A stretch of DNA of 64,000 nucleotides from Mesorhizobium loti (GCF_001510895.1 NZ_LPWA01000079.1:1-64000), one strand, 5' to 3'; shown: positions 49,195 to 58,827, counted from the stretch's first letter. The notes: generated by a model not told the origin, from the sequence alone. Numbers and translations are program-made.

Positions 49195-49590
49195 TTGGCA
49201 AAGGCGATCCACACCATGATTCGGGTTCTCGACGAGACCCGGTCGGTCGATTTCTACAGCAAGGCCTTCGGCCTCGATGTCGCGCAGCGGCTCGATTTCG
49301 AGACTTTTACGCTGATCTATCTCAGCAACGCCCAATCCCCGTTCGAGGTCGAGCTGACGGTCAACAAGGGCCGCACGGAGCCCTATGCGCTCGGCGACGG
49401 CTACGGACACCTCGCCGTCTCTGTCGTCGATCTCGACAGCGAGCACGACCGGCTCGGCGCTCTTGGGCTCAATCCGAAGAAGATCGTGGAGTTCAACCGC
49501 GACGGAGCGCTCATCGCCCGCTTCTTCTTCATCGAGGATCCCGATGGTTACAAGATCGAGGTCCTGCAGCGGGGAGGGCGCTTCCAATAG
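49195..49590 (+). CDS. VOC family protein (lactoylglutathione lyase-like)
   Basis: A 131-residue glyoxalase-fold protein beginning at TTG (MAKAIHTMIRVLDETRSVDF). The spacing of the candidate metal ligands (His in IHTMIRV, Glu in FEVELTVN, His in YGHLAVSV, Glu in YKIEVLQR) follows glyoxalase I closely. Unlike the copy at 124-495 it retains all four. It precedes the Tat-dependent subunit and GMC oxidoreductase genes by 80 bp and is in the same orientation, so it may belong to their operon. Confidence 0.9.
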   Translation: MAKAIHTMIRVLDETRSVDFYSKAFGLDVAQRLDFETFTLIYLSNAQSPFEVELTVNKGRTEPYALGDGYGHLAVSVVDLDSEHDRLGALGLNPKKIVEFNRDGALIARFFFIEDPDGYKIEVLQRGGRFQ

Positions 49591-49670
49591 GGGACAACCA
49601 GCCGCGCGGACCGGCGCGGCGCCAGCACGGCATCCGCTCGAGGATGCGAACAGCAAGCAGGGAGGAAATT

Positions 49671-50216
49671 ATGGTCACGATCTATGAAGGGAAGCCGTAT
49701 GAGAGGCAGCTTGGCCTTTCTCGGCGCGAGCTTCTCAAACGCGGCGGCGCAGCGGCGCTTCTTATCATTTCCGGCAGCGCCGTCATCAGCCCCGAACATG
49801 CGTGGGGCCTGGAAACCTCGGCCTTGAAGCCGGAGACGATGGCGACGCTGATCCAGGTGGCGCGCGACATCTACCCGCACGACCAGGTGCCGGACAAATA
49901 CTACGCCATCGCCGTCAAGGGTCATGACGAGACGGCCGCCAAGGACCCGGCCCACAAGGAACTGATCGAAAACGGCATTGCCGATCTCGACAAGAAGGCC
50001 GGCAAGGGCGGCTATCGCGGCCTTGGCTGGGAAGAGCAGCGTGTCGCGCTTCTCAAGGAGATCGAGAAGACACCCTTCTTCCAGGCGGTGCGCGGCGGCC
50101 TCGTCGTCAGCCTCTACAACCAGAAAGAGGTGTGGCCGATCTTCGGCTACGAGGGCGAGTCCTACTCCAAGGGTGGCTACATCGCGCGCGGCTTCAACGA
50201 CATCGAGTGGCTCTGA
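49671..50216 (+). CDS. Tat-exported gluconate 2-dehydrogenase subunit 3-like protein
   Basis: A 181-residue small subunit. LSRRELLKRGGAAALLIISG is a twin-arginine signal, placed after a 17-residue N-terminal extension. The mature part (ALKPETMATLIQVARDIYPH, GLGWEEQRVALLKEIEKTPF, VVSLYNQKEVWPIFGYEGES) matches the gamma subunit of membrane-bound gluconate or glucose dehydrogenases. That subunit acts as chaperone and export partner for the leaderless GMC flavoprotein. GGAGG precedes the ATG. The flavoprotein follows after 47 bp, confirming the pairing. Confidence 0.92.
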   Translation: MVTIYEGKPYERQLGLSRRELLKRGGAAALLIISGSAVISPEHAWGLETSALKPETMATLIQVARDIYPHDQVPDKYYAIAVKGHDETAAKDPAHKELIENGIADLDKKAGKGGYRGLGWEEQRVALLKEIEKTPFFQAVRGGLVVSLYNQKEVWPIFGYEGESYSKGGYIARGFNDIEWL

Positions 50217-50263
50217 GCCGCTCTGTCCCGAACCGCTTTTGACCGTTTTCATGGGAGGAAACC

Positions 50264-51835
50264 ATGGCAGCACAATTTGATCTCAAGAACGACGGCGTGG
50301 TCGTCATCATCGGCTCGGGCGCCGGCGGCGGCACGCTCGGCAACGAACTCGCCCAGAAAGGCATCGACGTCGTCATCCTCGAGGCGGGCGCACGCCACGA
50401 ATATGAGGATTTCATCAACGACGAGTGGGATTCCTTTACCCAGCTCGCCTGGAAGGACAAGCGCACCACCTCCGGCGACTGGCGCGTGGCGAAGGATTTT
50501 CCGAACCTGCCGGCCTGGATCGTCAAGTCGGTCGGCGGCTCGACCACGCACTGGGCAGGCGCGTCGCTGCGCTTCCAGGAGCATGAATTCAAGACGCTTT
50601 CGGCCTACGGCAAGGTGAAGGGCGCGAACCTCATCGACTGGCCGGTGACGCTCGCCGAAATGGAGCCCTATTACGCCAAGGCCGAAGCCAAGATGGGTGT
50701 CACCGGCACCAATGACTGGCCAAGGTTGCCAGGCAACAACAACTTCAAGGTGCTCAAGGCCGGCGCCGACAAGCTCGGCTACAAGGAATGCCACACCGGC
50801 AACATGGCGATCAATTCGGTCGAACGCGACGACCGCAACTCCTGCCAGCAGACCGGCTTCTGCTTCCAGGGCTGCAAATGGGGCGCCAAATGGTCGACGC
50901 TCTACACCGAGATCCCGAAGGGTGAGGCCACCGGCCATCTCGAGGTCCGGCCGAATTCGATGGCGATCAAGATCAACCACGACGCCTCGGGCAAGGTAAC
51001 GGGCGTCGTCTATGCCGACAAGGACGGCAAGCTGCAGGAGCAGAAGGCCCGCATCGTCGCTGTCGCCGGCAACTCGATCGAGAGCCCGCGCCTGCTGCTC
51101 AACTCCGAATCGAGCAAGTTCCCGCACGGGTTGGCCAATTCATCGGGGCAGGTGGGCAAGAACTACATGCGCCACACCACGGGCTCGGTCTATGCGATCT
51201 TCGACAAGCCGGTGCACATGTATCGGGGCACCACCATGGCCGGCATCATCCGCGACGAGGCGCGTCACGATCCGTCGCGAGGCTTCGTCGGCGGCTACGA
51301 GATGGAGACGCTGTCGCTCGGCCTGCCGTTTATGGCGGCTTTCCTCAACCCCGGCGGCTGGGGCCGTTCCTTCACCACCGCGCTCGACCATTACGACCAT
51401 ATGGCGGGGCTGTGGATCGTCGGCGAGGATATGCCGCGCGAGGAGAACCGCATCACGCTGCACAAGGACGAGAAGGACGACCACGGCATGCCGATCGCGG
51501 ACGTCCATTTCGACGACCATCCCAACGACACGGCGATGCGCGAGCACGCCTACAGCCAAGGCCAGGCTTTGTACGCCGCGGTCGGGGCGACCAGGACCTT
51601 CCCGACGCCACCCTATCCGTCGACCCACAATCTCGGCACCAACCGGATGAGCGACAAGGCTGACGACGGCGTCGTCAACAAGCATGGCCAGACGCACGAC
51701 ATCAGGAACCTGTTCGTTTCCGACGGCAGCCAGTTCACCACCGGCGGCGCCGAAAACCCGACGCTAACCATCGTGTCGCTGGCCATTCGCCAGGCCGACT
51801 ACATCGCCGCGCAGATGTCGGCGAAAAGCATCTAA
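50264..51835 (+). CDS. GMC family oxidoreductase (periplasmic sugar/alcohol dehydrogenase type)
   Basis: A 523-residue flavoprotein. The FAD motif is VVIIGSGAGGGTLGNELAQK, and KSVGGSTTHWAGASLRFQEH and the C-terminal LGTNRMSDK and LFVSDGSQFTTGGAENPTLT are family signatures. The cysteine segment NSCQQTGFCFQGCKWGAKWS resembles the iron-sulfur ligand region of bacterial FAD-dependent sugar dehydrogenases. It has no export signal of its own and presumably leaves with the upstream Tat subunit. A cytochrome c subunit, usual in three-subunit forms, is not present next to it. Substrate is not identifiable. Confidence 0.93.
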   Translation: MAAQFDLKNDGVVVIIGSGAGGGTLGNELAQKGIDVVILEAGARHEYEDFINDEWDSFTQLAWKDKRTTSGDWRVAKDFPNLPAWIVKSVGGSTTHWAGASLRFQEHEFKTLSAYGKVKGANLIDWPVTLAEMEPYYAKAEAKMGVTGTNDWPRLPGNNNFKVLKAGADKLGYKECHTGNMAINSVERDDRNSCQQTGFCFQGCKWGAKWSTLYTEIPKGEATGHLEVRPNSMAIKINHDASGKVTGVVYADKDGKLQEQKARIVAVAGNSIESPRLLLNSESSKFPHGLANSSGQVGKNYMRHTTGSVYAIFDKPVHMYRGTTMAGIIRDEARHDPSRGFVGGYEMETLSLGLPFMAAFLNPGGWGRSFTTALDHYDHMAGLWIVGEDMPREENRITLHKDEKDDHGMPIADVHFDDHPNDTAMREHAYSQGQALYAAVGATRTFPTPPYPSTHNLGTNRMSDKADDGVVNKHGQTHDIRNLFVSDGSQFTTGGAENPTLTIVSLAIRQADYIAAQMSAKSI

Positions 51836-51853
51836 TCCTCCCGACTGCCTGCT

Positions 51854-51887
51854 GGCGCGGGACCCCACCGGGTTCCGCGCCTTTTTT
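51854..51887 (+). terminator. Intrinsic terminator after the GMC gene
   Basis: GGCGCGGGACC, short loop, GGTTCCGCGCC (one mismatch), then TTTTTT, 18 bp after the stop codon. Confidence 0.87.
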
Positions 51888-51892
51888 GTCGA

Positions 51893-52279
51893 TCAGCGTT
51901 TCGTGCAGGTCGAAGCGGTGAAGGCGCCGTCCTGCTGCTTCATGATGATGTCGAAGGAGGGGCCACCCGGATCGTCCAGTGTCGCCTGGGTCAGCGAGAT
52001 CGAGTTGCCGCCGCTGGTGTAGCCGCCGAGCGGACCCAGCCAACTGATCTCGCCATTGGCGTTCATCTGATAGTTGTAGGTTCCCGAGGTGCCGAAGGTC
52101 GCCGGGCCGCTGTAGACATTGCCCTTGATGGTTATGTCGCCGAGATTGAGGAACAGGCCGAGCAGGTAGACCTCGCAGTGATAGGTCCCGTCGGGCAGCT
52201 TGCCTTCGGTAAAGTCGGCACGGGCGCCGCCGGCGGCGGAGACGAGAAGCAGGAAGCTCAGGATGATGCGTAAGGCCAT
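51893..52279 (-). CDS. Small secreted hypothetical protein
   Basis: A 128-residue exported protein with signal sequence IILSFLLLVSAAGGARA. The mature part has two cysteines likely to pair (GTYHCEVYLL and TASTCTKR at the C-terminus) and glycine-rich beta-strand patterns (GNVYSGPATFGTSGTYNY, GEISWLGPLGGYTSGGNSIS). No family is recognised. The start at 52279 is chosen because it puts the signal sequence at the N-terminus; the frame is open to 52342. Confidence 0.78.
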   Translation of the reverse strand: MALRIILSFLLLVSAAGGARADFTEGKLPDGTYHCEVYLLGLFLNLGDITIKGNVYSGPATFGTSGTYNYQMNANGEISWLGPLGGYTSGGNSISLTQATLDDPGGPSFDIIMKQQDGAFTASTCTKR

Positions 52280-52524
52280 GACGTCGCTCGTTTGCGCGGC
52301 GACCTTGCCCCATTTTGCCACCGTCCCGCAACCGCCGCTCAATTGCCGCGTACGGAGCAGAGATTAAAGCTTAGGCATTTTTACCATTTGGGCAAAATCT
52401 AGGCATTGATGCGCAAAGTTTTCTCAATCCTTATTCATCCCGGATGCCCGATCCGTTCGACGGCTATCGGATAACCAATTGTAAACATTTGTCTATCGCT
52501 CCTCGCCTCCCCATGCCTCCGCGT

Positions 52525-52541
52525 TTGGCACGTCGCTTGCA
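52525..52541 (+). promoter_or_regulatory. Sigma-54 promoter of the urt operon
   Basis: TTGGCACG-TCGC-TTGCA fits the RpoN -24/-12 consensus (TTGGCACG-N4-TTGCW) without mismatch. It lies 44 bp upstream of the urtA ATG, the right distance for a short leader. It indicates nitrogen-status control (RpoN with NtrC). The remainder of the 52280-52585 gap is AT-rich around 52365-52440 and holds no gene. Confidence 0.85.
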
Positions 52542-52585
52542 CCGCTATGTTGCGACGCAAAACAACCAGCTTGGGAGTGTGCAAT

Positions 52586-53895
52586 ATGAGGGGCAATTTC
52601 GCGACAATAACAAAAATGTTTTCGGCCGGCGTGGTCGCCGCCGGCCTGTCGATGTCGGCTCCCGCCAAGCGGCCGACGATACGATCAAGGTCGGCATTCT
52701 CCATTCGCTGTCGGGGACCATGGCGATTTCGGAGACGACGCTGAAGGACGTCATGCTGATGCTGATCGAAGAGCAGAACGCCAAAGGCGGCCTGCTCGGC
52801 AAGAAGCTCGAAGCGGTCGTCGTCGATCCGGCGTCCAACTGGCCGCTCTTCGCCGAAAAGGCGCGCGAGCTGATTTCGAAGGACAAGGTGGCGGCGGTCT
52901 TCGGCTGCTGGACGTCGGTGTCGCGCAAGTCGGTGCTGCCGGTGTTCTCAGAGCTCGACAACATCCTGTTCTACCCCGTCCAGTACGAGGGCGAGGAGAG
53001 CGAGCGCAACGTCTTCTACACGGGTGCTGCCCCAAACCAGCAGGCGATTCCTGCCGTCGACTATCTGATGAGCGCCGATGGCGGCTCGGTGAAGCGCTGG
53101 GTGCTCGAAGGCACCGACTACGTCTATCCGCGCACCACCAACAAAATCCTCGAGGCGTATCTCAAGTCCAAGGGCGTGCCGGCCGAGGACATCATGGTCA
53201 ACTACACGCCGTTCGGTTTCTCCGACTGGCAGACCGAGGTCTCGGCGATCAAGAAATTCGGCTCGGCAGGCAAGAAGACGGCGGTCGTGTCGACCGTCAA
53301 CGGCGACGCCAACGTGCCGTTCTACAAGGAACTCGGCAACCAGGGCATCAAGGCCGAGGACATTCCGGTCATGGCCTTCTCGGTCGGGGAGGAAGAACTG
53401 GCCGGTCTCGACACCGGACCTTTGGTCGGCCATCTCGCCGCCTGGAACTACTTTGAAAGCATCGACACGCCTGACAACAAGAAGTTCATCGACGACTGGC
53501 ACAAGTTCATCAAGAACGACAAGCGCACCACCAACGATCCGATGGAAGCCCACTATATCGGCTTCAACATGTGGGTGAAGGCGGTCGAGAAGGCCGGCAC
53601 CACCGATCCGGACAAGGTCATCGACGCCATGGTCGGCGTTTCGGTGCCGAACCTGACCGGCGGCTATTCGACGATGATGCCCAACCACCACATCACCAAG
53701 CCGGTGCTGATCGGCGAGATCCAGGCCGATGGCCAGTTCGAGACCGTCTCGCAGACGCCCGGCCTCGTCATGGGCGACGAATGGTCCGACTACCTGCCGG
53801 ATTCCAAGGACCTGATCTCGGATTGGCGGGCGCCGCTTCGCTGCGGCAACTTCAACGTCGCCACCGGCAAGTGCGGCGGCAAGGGCACCAACTGA
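52586..53895 (+). CDS. urtA: Urea ABC transporter substrate-binding protein (frameshifted)
   Basis: A 436-residue periplasmic binding protein after repair. The signal sequence MFSAGVVAAGLSMSAPAKA and the mature DDTIKVGILHSLSGTMAIS are in different frames because one G is missing near 52669 (GCCAAGC for GCCAAGGC). Family motifs include DPASNWPLFAEKAREL, FGCWTSVSRKSVLPVF and LEGTDYVYPRTTNKILEAYL, and the C-terminal LISDWRAPLRCGNFNVATGK. It binds urea (or short amides) for the UrtBCDE transporter. The true start is the ATG at 52586, with GGGAG upstream. An uncorrected call would lack the signal peptide and give a wrong N-terminus. Confidence 0.95.
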
Positions 53896-54030
53896 TCACG
53901 TCCGGACGTTGGTCCGTGACCCCCAGGTCTATCGGGTCGCGGTGTGGCCCCGCGATCCGAGACCGCTGCCCGGGCGGGCTTCGGCCGGCCCGGGCAAATC
54001 CTTCAAACCTTTGAGAACCGCTCGAAGACG

Positions 54031-55647
54031 ATGATCCTGTTGCGCGCGATTGGCCTGATGATGCTGCTGACGATGGCAAGCCTGTTGCCGTCGAGCGCCG
54101 CCGAGGGCGATCTTCGTACCACCATCGCCAAATTCGCGACAGCCGCCAATTTCTCAGCCACTGAAGCGGTTGTGCGCGAGCTTGCGGCCAGCGGTGATCC
54201 CGCCGTCGAGCGCCCGCTCTCGGCGCTGGCCGACGGCAATCTCTATGTCCGCAAGGCCGATTCCCAGGTCTTCATCGGTAGGGAAGCCGGCGACGGCATC
54301 GAACTGCTCGATCCGCTGAGCGGCGAGAAGGCAGCCGACGCGGCCAAAGCCGACCTCGCCAAGATCAAGGTCAACAATGGCCTGCGCCGCACGATCCGCG
54401 ATGCGCTGGGCACGCTGACGCTGCGCGCCAAGGATGCTGCCGTGCGTCTCGCCGCCGCGACGACGATGTTCAAGGCTCCCGATGCGGCGAATATCGAGCC
54501 GCTCGATGCCGCGATCGCCGCCGAGACCGAGCCTGCCGTCAAGGCGATGTTCGAACAGGCGCGCGCCGCGTCGGTGCTCGGCTCCGACAAGCCAGAGGCC
54601 GACAAGCTGGCCGCGGTCTCGATCATTGCCGGGCGCGGCGACCGTGTTGCTCTCTCGCTGCTGACCTCGGTCGAGGCCAGTGCGCAAGGCGCGGTCAAGG
54701 ATGCGGCGGCCGGTGCCATCGGCCGTATCAATTCCACGCTGGTGCTGTGGGATGCCGGCCAGAACATCTGGTATGGCATCTCGCTCGGATCGGTGCTGCT
54801 GCTTGCCGCGATCGGTCTCGCCATCACCTTCGGCGTCATGGGCGTCATCAACATGGCGCATGGCGAGATGGTGATGCTCGGCGCTTACACCACCTTTGTC
54901 GTCCAGCAGGTCATCCGCACGTCGTTTCCCGGCCTGTTCGACTGGTCGCTCGTGATCGCGCTGCCGCTCGCCTTCCTTGTTGCCGCGCTGGTCGGCCTTG
55001 CCATCGAGCGCGGCATCATCCGCTTCCTCTACGGCCGGCCGCTGGAGACGCTTTTGGCCACCTGGGGCGTCTCGCTGATCCTGCAGCAGGCCGTGCGCAC
55101 CATCTTCGGGCCGACCAACCAGGAGGTCGGCAATCCGTCCTGGATGTCCGGCTCCTTCGACATCGGCCAACTGGCCATCACCTGGAACCGACTGTGGATC
55201 CTGGTGTTCGCGCTCCTGGTGTTCGCGGTGCTGCTCTATGTCATGAAGCGGACGCCCTGGGGCCTGCAGATGCGCGCCGTCACCGCGAATCGCCGCATGG
55301 CTGCCTCGATGGGCATCAGGACGCCATGGGTCGACGCGCTGACATTCGCGCTCGGCTCCGGCATTGCAGGCATCGCCGGCGTGGCGCTCAGCCAGATCGA
55401 CAACGTCTCGCCCAATCTCGGCCGCGGCTACATCATCGACAGCTTCATGGTCGTCGTCTTCGGCGGCGTCGGCAATCTCTGGGGGACACTGGTCGGCGCC
55501 TTCTCGCTCGGCATCGTCAACAAGTTTCTCGAGCCTTATGCCGGCGCGGTGCTCGGCAAGATCGTGGTGCTGGTGCTGATCATCCTCTTCATCCAGAAGC
55601 GCCCGCGCGGCCTGTTCGCGCTGAAAGGCAGGGCGGTGGAAGCATGA
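54031..55647 (+). CDS. urtB: Urea ABC transporter permease UrtB
   Basis: A 538-residue permease. An N-terminal signal/anchor (LMMLLTMASLLPSSAA) leads a periplasmic, Ala-rich helical domain of about 200 residues. The branched-chain-type permease domain follows from about residue 240 (GISLGSVLLLAAIGLAITFG, GVINMAHGEMVMLGAYTTF, RGYIIDSFMVVVFGGVGNLW). The large N-terminal extension is normal for UrtB and distinguishes it from LivH. The ATG at 54031 is preferred over the upstream open frame. The stop overlaps the urtC start as ATGA. Confidence 0.95.
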   Translation: MILLRAIGLMMLLTMASLLPSSAAEGDLRTTIAKFATAANFSATEAVVRELAASGDPAVERPLSALADGNLYVRKADSQVFIGREAGDGIELLDPLSGEKAADAAKADLAKIKVNNGLRRTIRDALGTLTLRAKDAAVRLAAATTMFKAPDAANIEPLDAAIAAETEPAVKAMFEQARAASVLGSDKPEADKLAAVSIIAGRGDRVALSLLTSVEASAQGAVKDAAAGAIGRINSTLVLWDAGQNIWYGISLGSVLLLAAIGLAITFGVMGVINMAHGEMVMLGAYTTFVVQQVIRTSFPGLFDWSLVIALPLAFLVAALVGLAIERGIIRFLYGRPLETLLATWGVSLILQQAVRTIFGPTNQEVGNPSWMSGSFDIGQLAITWNRLWILVFALLVFAVLLYVMKRTPWGLQMRAVTANRRMAASMGIRTPWVDALTFALGSGIAGIAGVALSQIDNVSPNLGRGYIIDSFMVVVFGGVGNLWGTLVGAFSLGIVNKFLEPYAGAVLGKIVVLVLIILFIQKRPRGLFALKGRAVEA

Positions 55648-56867
55648 TCACGCGAGGCTTATTCGGCGCCGACCGGCGCATCGCTGTCACGATCTTCGTC
55701 CTGCTGGCGGCGGCCATCATCGTGCCGCTGCTCAACCTTGCTGTTTCGCCGTCGAGCGCGCTCTACGTCCCACCCTATATTGTGGCGCTGCTCGGCAAGT
55801 ATCTCTGCTACGCGCTGCTCGCCTTGGCGCTCGATCTGGTCTGGGGTTATTGCGGCATCCTCTCGCTCGGTCACGGCGCCTTCTTCGCGCTCGGAGGCTA
55901 CGCGATGGGTATGTATCTGATGCGCCAGATCGGCTCGCGTGGCGTCTACGGAAACCCGACCCTGCCGGATTTCATGGTGTTCCTGAACTACAAGAAATTG
56001 CCCTGGTTCTGGTACGGCTTCGATCATTTCTGGTTCGCCGCTCTGATGGTCCTGACCGTGCCCGGCCTGCTTGCCTTCGTCTTCGGCTGGTTTGCCTTCC
56101 GCAGCCGTGTCACCGGCGTCTATCTGTCGATCATCACGCAGGCGATGACCTATGCACTGCTGCTCGCCTTCTTCCGCAACGACATGGGGTTTGGCGGCAA
56201 CAATGGTCTGACCGACTTCAAGGACATTCTGGGCTTCAACGTGCAGGCCAATGCCACGCGCTCGGCGCTGTTCGCGGCGAGTGCGATCACGCTGGCTCTG
56301 GCGGTTCTTCTCACCGCCGCGATCGTCGGGTCCAAATACGGCAAGCTCCTGATGGCGGTGCGCGATGCTGAAAGCCGCACCCGCTTCCTCGGCTGGCGGG
56401 CGGAGAACGTCAAGCTGTTCGCCTTCACCGTCTCGGCGATCATGGCCGGCATCGCCGGCGCGCTCTACGTGCCGCAGGTCGGCATCATCAATCCCGGCGA
56501 ATTCGATCCGGCCAACTCGATCGAGGTTGTGATCTGGACCGCCGTCGGCGGGCGCGGCACCATCGTCGGCCCGATCATCGGCGCGCTGCTCGTCAACGCA
56601 GGAAAATCCTGGTTCACCGGCGTGCTGCCGGAATTCTGGCTGTTCGCGCTGGGCGGTCTGTTCGTTGCCGTCACGCTGTTCCTGCCCAAGGGTGTCGTCG
56701 GCACGTGGGATAGCTGGCGCGGCAGGGCCAAGGCGTTGCGCGCCGCCTCGGTCGCCGCGGAAGCCGGCGCAGATCCCGTCGCGCCGCCGCCGAAGGTCGT
56801 GCGTTCGGCGGCGAGGACGCCAGGCGCCTGGTCGGCCTCCGGCCCCGAACCGCAGCCGGCGGAGTGA
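55644..56867 (+). CDS. urtC: Urea ABC transporter permease UrtC
   Basis: A 407-residue LivM-type permease with about nine helices. Typical elements are GYCGILSLGHGAFFALGGYA, LPWFWYGFDHFW, GVYLSIITQAMTYALLLAFF, GFGGNNGLTDF and AGIAGALYVPQVGIINPGEF. The C-terminal tail after residue 360 is Pro/Ala-rich and polar. The start codon overlaps the urtB stop, so translation is coupled. The frame is open far upstream inside urtB, but that part is antigenic noise of another frame and not coding. Confidence 0.95.
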   Translation: MITRGLFGADRRIAVTIFVLLAAAIIVPLLNLAVSPSSALYVPPYIVALLGKYLCYALLALALDLVWGYCGILSLGHGAFFALGGYAMGMYLMRQIGSRGVYGNPTLPDFMVFLNYKKLPWFWYGFDHFWFAALMVLTVPGLLAFVFGWFAFRSRVTGVYLSIITQAMTYALLLAFFRNDMGFGGNNGLTDFKDILGFNVQANATRSALFAASAITLALAVLLTAAIVGSKYGKLLMAVRDAESRTRFLGWRAENVKLFAFTVSAIMAGIAGALYVPQVGIINPGEFDPANSIEVVIWTAVGGRGTIVGPIIGALLVNAGKSWFTGVLPEFWLFALGGLFVAVTLFLPKGVVGTWDSWRGRAKALRAASVAAEAGADPVAPPPKVVRSAARTPGAWSASGPEPQPAE

Positions 56868-56873
56868 GCGATC

Positions 56874-57620
56874 ATGAGCAAGTCGAACACCATCCTCTAT
56901 CTCGACGGCGTCTCGGTTTCCTTCGACGGATTTCGCGCCATCAACAATCTGTCGCTGGTGCTCGACAAGGGCGAGATGCGCGCCATCATCGGACCCAACG
57001 GCGCCGGCAAGACGACGATGATGGACATCGTCACCGGCAAGACGCGGCCGGACGAGGGTGAGGTGTTCTTCGACGGCCAGGTCGATCTGACCCGGCATGA
57101 CGAGGCCGAGATCGCCATGATGGGCATCGGCAGGAAATTCCAGAAGCCGACAGTCTTCGAGAGCCACAGCGTCGAGGACAATTTGATGCTGGCGCTGAAC
57201 GGGCCGCGCTCGATCTTCCCGGCCCTATTCCACCGCCGCTCGGCCGCCGAGGCGCGGCGCATCGACGACATCCTCGGTATCATCCGTCTCGGCGACAAGC
57301 GCGGCGAGCTCGCCGCGAATCTGAGCCACGGCCAGAAGCAGTGGCTGGAGATCGGCATGCTCTTGGCACAGGACCCGAAGCTGCTTTTGGTTGACGAGCC
57401 GGTCGCCGGCATGACCGACGCCGAGACCGAGGAGACTGCTCGCCTGCTCAAGGACATTGCCCGCGACCATTCGGTGATCGTCGTCGAGCACGACATGCAG
57501 TTCGTGCGCGAGCTCGGCGTCAAGGTCACCTGCCTGCACGAAGGCTCGGTGCTGTCGGAAGGCACGCTCGATTTCGTCTCCGCCGACGAGCGCGTCGTCG
57601 AAGTCTATCTGGGGCGATGA
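56874..57620 (+). CDS. urtD: Urea ABC transporter ATP-binding protein UrtD
   Basis: A 248-residue ATPase of the LivG type. Walker A is GPNGAGKTT, the signature is LSHGQKQWLEIGMLLAQ and Walker B is LLLVDEPVAGMTDAE. The HGQKQWLE signature with a His in place of the usual Gly is characteristic of UrtD. It starts 6 bp after urtC. It heterodimerises with UrtE. Confidence 0.95.
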   Translation: MSKSNTILYLDGVSVSFDGFRAINNLSLVLDKGEMRAIIGPNGAGKTTMMDIVTGKTRPDEGEVFFDGQVDLTRHDEAEIAMMGIGRKFQKPTVFESHSVEDNLMLALNGPRSIFPALFHRRSAAEARRIDDILGIIRLGDKRGELAANLSHGQKQWLEIGMLLAQDPKLLLVDEPVAGMTDAETEETARLLKDIARDHSVIVVEHDMQFVRELGVKVTCLHEGSVLSEGTLDFVSADERVVEVYLGR

Positions 57621-57688
57621 GCATGGTCTGGCGGGTTCCGTTTATCGTTTCGATTTCGCTTTTCTGAAGCGCTGGAGAAGGGCTGACC

Positions 57689-58384
57689 ATGCTTGAGGTC
57701 TCCAATGCCACGCTCCACTACGGCGCCGCCCAGGCGTTGCGGGGCGTCTCGCTGAAAGCCGGCACTGGCAAGATCACCTGCGTGCTCGGTCGCAACGGCG
57801 TCGGCAAGACCAGTTTGATGAGATCGATCGTCGGCCATCACCGGCTGACGAGCGGAAGCGTTGCCTTCGAGGGGAAGGCGCTCGACCGGAGCGCGGCGTA
57901 TGATCGCGCCCGGTCGGGCATCGCATTCGTACCGCAGGGCAGGGAGATATTTCCCCTGCTCACCGTGCGCGAGAACCTGGAATCGGGCTTCGCGCCGCTG
58001 AGGCGCGGCGACCGCAATATTCCGGCGCACGTGTTCGAGCTGTTTCCGGTGCTGAAGCAGATGCTGTCGCGGCGCGGGGGCGACCTGTCCGGCGGCCAGC
58101 AGCAGCAGCTTGCCATCGGCAGGGCGCTGGTGATGCGGCCGAAGCTGCTGGTGCTCGACGAGCCGACCGAAGGCATCCAGCCCTCGATCATCAAGGATAT
58201 CGGCCGCGCCATCCGCTATCTGCGCGACCAGGCGGGGATCGCCGTGCTTCTGGTCGAGCAATATCTCGACTTCTGCCGCGAGCTCGCCGACGAGGTCAAC
58301 ATCATGGACCGCGGCCTGATCGTGCACACTGGCCCGGCCGAGGATTTGGACCGGGCGGATGTGCGGAAGTTCCTGACAGTGTAG
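57689..58384 (+). CDS. urtE: Urea ABC transporter ATP-binding protein UrtE
   Basis: A 231-residue ATPase of the LivF type. Walker A is GRNGVGKTS, the signature is LSGGQQQQLAIGRALVM and Walker B is LLVLDEPTEGIQPSII. The IAFVPQGREIFPLLTVRENL stretch is typical. It follows urtD after 68 bp and closes the urt operon; no urease genes follow in the window. Confidence 0.95.
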   Translation: MLEVSNATLHYGAAQALRGVSLKAGTGKITCVLGRNGVGKTSLMRSIVGHHRLTSGSVAFEGKALDRSAAYDRARSGIAFVPQGREIFPLLTVRENLESGFAPLRRGDRNIPAHVFELFPVLKQMLSRRGGDLSGGQQQQLAIGRALVMRPKLLVLDEPTEGIQPSIIKDIGRAIRYLRDQAGIAVLLVEQYLDFCRELADEVNIMDRGLIVHTGPAEDLDRADVRKFLTV

Positions 58385-58650
58385 AATCTGTTGCTCAACT
58401 TCGGCGACATCACGAACCGATAGCAGGCCCAATATTTCTGCCGTTTAGCCCTGCCTAACTCTGGCGCCTCCAAAGCTGCGTGCTAGTCTTTTTCTTGGCC
58501 TTGGTGAGTCGGCCGCTTTCCGTACCAGTCGCGAGTGAAGGGGGAGGCGCTGGTGCCAGCCGGCAAGTTCCACGCAAGCGAACCTGCCTAGCTTTCCCAA
58601 CAGTGATTGTCGGTCAACGCGTCCAACAAAGAACTTGCCAGGGGAAGGCG

Positions 58651-58827
58651 ATGGAACGTTTTGTCGAGGATTATCAGAAGCGACGCCTCACTGAACGCGT
58701 GGATATCATGACAGCGATCAACATCCTTATGTCGCAAGGCTATGACGAGGATGATCTGCTCGGAGAAATAACCAAGGTTTTTTACGTCGACCTCGACGCC
58801 TACAATGAAGTGATCGGACACCACTGA
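58651..58827 (+). CDS. 58-residue hypothetical protein
   Basis: A very short acidic protein (MERFVEDYQKRRLTERVDIM...) with a strong ribosome site (AGGGGAAGG) ahead of its ATG. The sequence is helix-rich: TAINILMSQGYDEDDLLGEI, VFYVDLDAYNEVIGHH. No family is recognised. Its charge pattern and codon use look like a real gene. The 266 bp between urtE and this gene hold nothing else I can support. An in-frame extension to 58480 is judged non-coding. Confidence 0.72.
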   Translation: MERFVEDYQKRRLTERVDIMTAINILMSQGYDEDDLLGEITKVFYVDLDAYNEVIGHH

